Shown in pieces: positions 6,122 to 9,011 of a stretch of DNA of 9,011 bases. Within the stretch, counting starts at the first letter, position 1. Each line of letters opens with the position of its first letter. This DNA is from Thermoleophilia bacterium UBA5186 (lineage in GTDB: Bacteria; Actinomycetota; Thermoleophilia; Gaiellales; Gaiellaceae), in the NCBI GenBank assembly GCA_002413095.1, contig DHWI01000041.1:1-9011 (forward strand). Reading direction: 5' to 3'. A program made the position numbers and the translations under genes. Under the pieces are notes generated by a model, which worked only from the letters and a program-made list of their open reading frames with translations, searched no databases and was not told the DNA's origin.

Positions 6122-6273
6122 ACGGCGCTCCGCGGCGGCCCCGTCCCCGGCGGCTCCGGGGCGTGGCCGCCACGCGGCGCCGTCAGAGCGCAGTCGTGTT
6201 AGGAGCGTCGCAGGGTCGAGAGGGGGTGAAACCGACCCTGGTGGCGCTCGCCCTCTCCGCCACGCCGGCGTGA
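6118..6273 (+). CDS. Doubtful 51-codon ORF bridging two genes
   Basis: TTG 6118 overlaps the preceding TGA as TTGA, 6 nt after GGCGAGGA (6104-6111). The TGA at 6271-6273 overlaps the next GTG. The first half is an Arg/Pro-rich stretch (APRRPRPRRLRG), and the end (KPTLVALALSATPA) is hydrophobic. A second in-frame GTG at 6226, after GAGAGGG, would give only a 15-residue peptide beginning Lys-Pro-Thr-Leu. The ORF may be real or simply untranslated spacer. Confidence 0.25.
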   Translation: MNGAPRRPRPRRLRGVAATRRRQSAVVLGASQGREGVKPTLVALALSATPA

Positions 6274-6905
6274 GCCGTCCACGCGCCGACCGGCTCGAAC
6301 TCGTTGAGCGAGCCGCCGCGATCCTGCGCGACACGCCCGACGCGACGGCGAACGCGGTCGCCCGCGAGCTCGGCGCGCGACGGAGCGACGTTCTCCGCTG
6401 CGTTCGGGCGCTTCGGAGTGCGATGCCCGTCTCGCCTCGCCCGGCGCCTCCTACCCGGTTCCCATTGGGCTAGGGGGCTGCGTGAGAGACGTCCTCGTCG
6501 GAGGTCCTCCTCGTTGAGCGGCGGTTGGAGCGACTTCGCCATCACCCCGAGGTCGTAGATCGTCTGCAACGCCGCAAACGAAGCGGGCGACTTCACGCCG
6601 AATAGCAGCTCGACGCGCGAGACGTGGCCAGCGACTTCGCGGACCTCGTCAAAGAACCGATCCCTGACGGCTGTCGCTTCGCGCAGCCATCTCTCCATAT
6701 TCGTCTCGGTGGTTTCCTTGGGATAGGCGTCAAGGACGAGCAGCTTCACCTGAAGAAGCACGCGCGACGCGGCCGCTGCGAATTCGTCGGCGGCATCCAG
6801 TTGCCGCTGTCGCAGACTCTCAACTCTGTCACGGCGGAGCTGAAGGAGCCCCGCGATGCCAGCGCCCAAGGCGCCAGCAACCAGAGCGACGAGCGCGGTC
6901 CCCAT
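6183..6905 (-). CDS. Membrane-anchored helical protein with suspect C-terminus
   Basis: The first ~134 residues look genuine. An N-terminal transmembrane helix (TALVALVAGALGAGIAGLLQ, residues 3-22) is followed by a long charged helical region (RDRVESLRQRQLDAADEFAA, then MERWLREATAVRDRFFDEVREV) and a second block SRVELLFGVKSP. I recall this arrangement from uncharacterised actinobacterial proteins with an N-terminal anchor and cytoplasmic coiled coil. From about residue 135 (near 6504) the composition becomes Arg/Pro-rich and the frame runs antisense to the small helix-turn-helix gene (6270-6473) and the preceding short ORF. The natural end is therefore probably lost and replaced by a read-through of the phage segment. 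It lies 133 nt downstream of the methyltransferase on the same strand, so co-transcription is possible. No clear Shine-Dalgarno precedes ATG 6905. Confidence 0.5.
   Translation of the reverse strand: MGTALVALVAGALGAGIAGLLQLRRDRVESLRQRQLDAADEFAAAASRVLLQVKLLVLDAYPKETTETNMERWLREATAVRDRFFDEVREVAGHVSRVELLFGVKSPASFAALQTIYDLGVMAKSLQPPLNEEDLRRGRLSRSPLAQWEPGRRRRARRDGHRTPKRPNAAENVAPSRAELAGDRVRRRVGRVAQDRGGSLNEFEPVGAWTAHAGVAERASATRVGFTPSRPCDAPNTTAL
6258..6272. repeat. 15-bp repeat with a 12-bp perfect palindrome, copy 2
   Basis: This copy is identical to the one at 259-273. The palindrome (6261-6272) includes the start codon GTG 6270 of the terminal helix-turn-helix gene, a position where a bound repressor would block that gene. 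Confidence 0.3.
6270..6473 (+). CDS. Small helix-turn-helix protein at the operon end
   Basis: A 67 aa protein whose residues ~9-49 fit a winged/trihelical DNA-binding fold: LELVERAAAILRDTPDATANAVARELGARRSDVLRCVRALR, with helix 2 ANAVARELG and recognition helix RRSDVLRCVRALR. The short Pro-rich tail (SPRPAPPTRFPLG) is common in actinophage proteins of this type. GTG 6270 is part of a 12-bp palindrome (6261-6272) and overlaps the preceding TGA. It lacks a clear Shine-Dalgarno, so its translation may depend on coupling. It could regulate this operon. The ORF lies antisense to the 3' part of the minus-strand gene ending at 6183. Confidence 0.55.
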   Translation: MSRPRADRLELVERAAAILRDTPDATANAVARELGARRSDVLRCVRALRSAMPVSPRPAPPTRFPLG

Positions 6906-7038
6906 GCGCGAGCGGGATAGTAGTGCGCGGCGGCCGGGCGGCGAGCCGAACGCCGCAGACGCTTCCCTCCTCCCGGCCCACGGTGGAGCCTACGACGGTT
7001 CAGGAGCGGCGGCTAGAGGCCCTTCCGGACACGTCCCG

Positions 7039-8430
7039 TTAGCTCGCTCCCGCCCGCTGTCGCCGTAGCTCGCTCGCGATCAGGTCTTCGACCGGGATCT
7101 GTTGCTTCGGAACCATCGCGGCGAGGATCTCGTCAATGCCGAGCTGCTCGTCACCGGGCTGAAGCTGTTGGACGATGTGCTGGCGCTGCTCAGACTTCAG
7201 TAGCGACTCGGCCTCGCAGAAGATGATCTCAATGTTCTTGCGCCGACGCGCCCGCGCGACTTCCTCGCGCGCCTGCTTGCTGAAGCCGAGTCCGACCATG
7301 ACGCCTCGGTCGCTTCCCGCCCGCTCCATCGCCGTCTGGAAGGCGTCCACGTCGGGCCTGCCCACCTGGTGTTGCTTCACCTGGATCGGGTCGTGCGTGA
7401 GAATCATGCGCCCGTCCACGCCGTAGTCGTCGGACTTCTTGACCGAGACGGTCGCGTGGAGTTGGTGACAGACCCAATTCTGGAACTCGTGCCAGCCCAT
7501 CTCAGACGACGAGAGGTCTTCGACCGTTGTGGGCATCCCGGTTATCTCGGGCCTGATCCCCAACGCTTTGAGGCGGTCTTCACACACGTCGATCGCGCGA
7601 GGGCTGATGTCAATGCCGACCCAATCCCGCTGCGTCTGCTGGGCGACCGAGAGCGTGGTCCCGCACCCGCAAAACGGGTCAAGGATCAGGTCGCCGGGGT
7701 TGGACGAGGCGAGGATGACGTTCTTGAGCAGGTCCTCGGGCTTTTGCGTGGGGTAGCCGAGCCGCTTGCGGTTCGAGGGCATGAGCGGCTGGATCGACCA
7801 GACGTCGTCGGGGTGCTTGCCGAGCGGGTTTGGGCGGTATCCCTCATAGACCTTGTCGCCGCGGAACGACCGCGCCTTGTACTTGAGGCGCTCCTGTGAC
7901 TCGGGCGAATACTCCATGCGGACGGGGTCCACGTTGAACGTCCACTCGCCCTTCTTGTGCGACTTCGTGTAGTAGAGCAGCACGTCGTGGCGTCGGCCCC
8001 AGCGGAACTTGGAGACGCCGCCGCCCCGGTAGTACCAGACGATCTCGTTCTGGAAGTTCCGGTAGCCGAAGACTTCGTCAATCATCGTCTTGAGGTAGTG
8101 CGACGCGTGCCAGTCGCAATGCAGGTAGAGGCTTCCCGTCGGGGCTAGGACGCGGTGAAGCTCAAGAATCCGGTCGCGCATCCAGTCGATGTAGACCTCG
8201 ATGCCACCTGACCAACGATCGAGGAAGCTGCGGACTTCGGCCTCGTCTCCCCAGATCACTTCGTAGTTCCGGTTCGAGAAAAACGGAGGGTCGAGGTAGA
8301 CGAGGTCCACGCTCTCGGCGGGCATCTGCTTGAGGATCTTCACGTTGTCGCCGCGGTAGAGCATCCCGGGCTTGAGGACGTGTGCTGGGGTCATAGGCGG
8401 ACCCAATTCTTCACCGAGGCCAAAAGTCAT
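7039..8430 (-). CDS. DNA methyltransferase fused to Mrr-like nuclease domain
   Basis: This 463 aa protein has two parts. Residues ~20-290 are a beta-class N6/N4 methyltransferase that transfers a methyl group from S-adenosylmethionine to DNA. Catalytic motif IV is YLDPPF (45-50). YPTQKP (226-231) follows the target-recognition region. The S-adenosylmethionine-binding motif I is DPFCGCGTT (251-259), then VGIDIS. Residues ~310-411 resemble the Mrr restriction-endonuclease domain: helix MGWHEFQNWVCHQL, then YGVDGRMI with D339, IQVKQ with Q350 and K352 (D...QxK nuclease core), VGRPDVDAFQTAM, and GVMVGLGFSKQAREEVARA. The ~50-residue tail is helical. The gene could thus both modify and cleave DNA. 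GC and codon use are lower than in the neighbouring operon, suggesting transfer. The start may be ATG 8430 or ATG 8394 (Met13); neither has a clear Shine-Dalgarno. Confidence 0.9.
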   Translation of the reverse strand: MTFGLGEELGPPMTPAHVLKPGMLYRGDNVKILKQMPAESVDLVYLDPPFFSNRNYEVIWGDEAEVRSFLDRWSGGIEVYIDWMRDRILELHRVLAPTGSLYLHCDWHASHYLKTMIDEVFGYRNFQNEIVWYYRGGGVSKFRWGRRHDVLLYYTKSHKKGEWTFNVDPVRMEYSPESQERLKYKARSFRGDKVYEGYRPNPLGKHPDDVWSIQPLMPSNRKRLGYPTQKPEDLLKNVILASSNPGDLILDPFCGCGTTLSVAQQTQRDWVGIDISPRAIDVCEDRLKALGIRPEITGMPTTVEDLSSSEMGWHEFQNWVCHQLHATVSVKKSDDYGVDGRMILTHDPIQVKQHQVGRPDVDAFQTAMERAGSDRGVMVGLGFSKQAREEVARARRRKNIEIIFCEAESLLKSEQRQHIVQQLQPGDEQLGIDEILAAMVPKQQIPVEDLIASELRRQRAGAS

Positions 8431-8459
8431 TCTTCAGGCCGCCCACGTCCTCTAGCCTT

Positions 8460-8529
8460 GCCCGGGGTGACGAGTTGCGACCGCTAGTAGGTCGCGTGCC
8501 CTGGCGTCGGGGGCCAGCCCGGCTCGGGC
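8460..8529. other. Potential three-way-junction structure upstream of the methyltransferase
   Basis: GCCCGGG (8460-8466) can pair with CTCGGGC (8523-8529), seven pairs including one G-U. It encloses two perfect hairpins: GCGACC/GGTCGC (8477-8482, 8490-8495, 7-nt loop) and CTGGC/GCCAG (8501-8505, 8513-8517, 7-nt loop). The outline resembles a tRNA without a D-arm, but tRNA signature bases are missing. It lies just upstream of the methyltransferase start on the opposite strand, so it could act as a 5' leader, a recombination site, or be chance pairing in GC-rich DNA. Confidence 0.2.
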
Positions 8530-8569
8530 GGACTCTCCACGCCCTGACCGGCGACGAGCCACCCGTCAG

Positions 8570-8944
8570 GTGTCGAGCGCATCAGGAAGACTTGAGCCTC
8601 CGCCCGGCGACCCCGAGCTGATGCGCGAGCTGGCGGACAGCGGGATCGTGCTCGAGATCTGCCCCACCTCGAACCTGCTCACGAAGGCGCTGCCCGACGA
8701 GGACGCGATCCGCGAGACCTTCCGCGCCTTCGTCGACCACGGCGTGCAGTTCACGATCGCCACGGACGGCCCCGAGATGATGCGTACCCACCTCCGTGAC
8801 GAACTCGATCTGCTGCAGCGGATCGGCGCGCTCGACGCCGACGAGCTCGAGCAGGCCCGCGTGCGCGGGCACGAGGCGAGCTTCGTGGTGCGGCGCGCGC
8901 ACAGCCCGCTCGTCTCGAGTAGGCGCCGTGAGTCTTACCCATAG
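8570..8944 (+). pseudogene. Adenosine deaminase, C-terminal fragment only
   Basis: From about 8609 the protein is a convincing C-terminal third of an adenosine deaminase/amidohydrolase-fold enzyme, which converts adenosine to inosine. DPELMRELADSGIVLEICPT is followed by FVDHGVQFTIATDGPEMMRT (the metal-binding Asp lies in TDGP) and LRDELDLLQRIGALDADELE. The family is usually ~330-350 aa. Here the N-terminal HxH zinc ligands, catalytic Glu and the following His are absent. The upstream frame (open from 8471) encodes unrelated Ser/Arg/Ala-rich sequence, so the 5' end was removed by insertion, deletion or assembly. The formal start is GTG 8570. The last ~15 residues, after EASFV, may be out of the original frame. 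It is presumed non-functional. Confidence 0.75.
8577..8626. repeat. 9-bp inverted repeat spanning the deaminase break
   Basis: GCGCATCAG (8577-8585) and CTGATGCGC (8618-8626) are perfect inverted copies separated by 32 nt. The right arm lies within the deaminase fragment (codons for Leu-Met-Arg). The left arm lies outside its homologous part, so the breakpoint (~8609) sits between the arms. Confidence 0.3.
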
Positions 8945-8983
8945 TCGTCCCGGCGCGAGTTTGACTGGGATGGTCGGGAAATA

Positions 8984-9011
8984 GAAATGGGCGCCAACTA
9001 GCGCCCATTTC
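8984..9011. terminator. Perfect 11-bp hairpin after the deaminase fragment
   Basis: GAAATGGGCGC (8984-8994) and GCGCCCATTTC (9001-9011) pair perfectly around the 6-nt loop CAACTA. The GC-rich stem with A/T-rich base has the form of a bidirectional intrinsic terminator, about 40 nt after the TAG of the deaminase fragment. The window ends on the last base of the stem, so a following T-tract cannot be seen. Confidence 0.6.

Noticed and set aside
5612..6334. Minus-strand ORF (240 codons) opposite the small operon genes
   Set aside because: Arg/Ala-rich, no recognisable fold, and it opposes a run of overlapping plus-strand genes with ribosome-binding sites.
6906..6950. Promoter for the minus-strand membrane-protein gene (TACTAT at 6922-6917)
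   Set aside because: Only 4 of 6 bases match a -10 consensus and no -35 element is present at the proper distance.
7369..7899. Plus-strand ORF (176 codons) inside the methyltransferase
   Set aside because: Antisense shadow; the minus strand there encodes conserved methyltransferase motifs.
8460..8529. tRNA gene as an integration target
   Set aside because: The helices are tRNA-like, but there is no D-arm, the would-be anticodon loop lacks U33, no TTCRA T-loop is present and spacing before the 3' acceptor strand is wrong.
1..9011. CRISPR array or insertion-sequence transposase
   Set aside because: No regularly spaced direct repeats, and no DDE, tyrosine- or serine-recombinase motifs in any convincing coding frame.

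Overview
The window is about 70% GC. Start codons are mostly GTG, stops mostly TGA, and Shine-Dalgarno sites are clear, so it looks actinobacterial. The adenosine deaminase fragment and the style of the proteins suggest the Thermoleophilia/Solirubrobacterales side of the phylum, but that placement is an inference. The right edge ends exactly on a perfect hairpin and the left edge cuts a gene, so this may be a whole metagenomic contig.

Positions 1-6473 (+ strand) form one gap-free, phage-derived operon. In order it holds: an unknown protein cut by the left edge; a winged-helix, replication-initiator-like protein; a 37-codon micro-ORF; an excisionase/MerR-like DNA-binding protein; a 29-codon micro-ORF; a terminase-small-subunit-like protein with a CxCxxC cluster; a complete two-domain terminase large subunit (TerL); a 96 aa protein; a 236 aa protein; a 316 aa coiled-coil protein with an internal duplication; proteins of 73 and 104 aa; a 51-codon ORF; and a small helix-turn-helix protein. 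Twelve of the thirteen junctions are 4-nt stop/start overlaps (10 GTGA, 1 ATGA, 1 TTGA). The TerS/TerL junction overlaps by 11 nt. No portal, protease, capsid or tail gene is recognisable after TerL, so this is either a DNA-packaging/accessory segment separated from its virion module, or a virion module too divergent to recognise.

Positions 6474-8430 carry minus-strand genes of lower GC. One is a single-chain N6-type DNA methyltransferase fused to a C-terminal Mrr-like PD-(D/E)xK nuclease domain, probably a one-protein restriction-modification or modification-dependent defence enzyme. Downstream of it on the same strand is a protein with an N-terminal membrane helix. The 3' third of that ORF runs antisense through the end of the phage operon, which suggests a junction near 6474-6504.

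Positions 8431-9011 hold a GC-rich intergenic stretch with strong potential secondary structure, the C-terminal third of an adenosine deaminase whose 5' part is missing (similarity starts abruptly near 8609), and a terminator-like hairpin. The right half therefore looks like a mosaic of chromosomal remnants and mobile cargo.

The points most worth a second look are the methyltransferase-nuclease fusion, a dnaX-type slippery heptamer (A AAA AAG) placed exactly where a -1 shift would fuse the 96 aa and 236 aa proteins, the unbroken chain of 4-nt overlaps that picks out otherwise invisible micro-ORFs, and the terminase pair without head genes.
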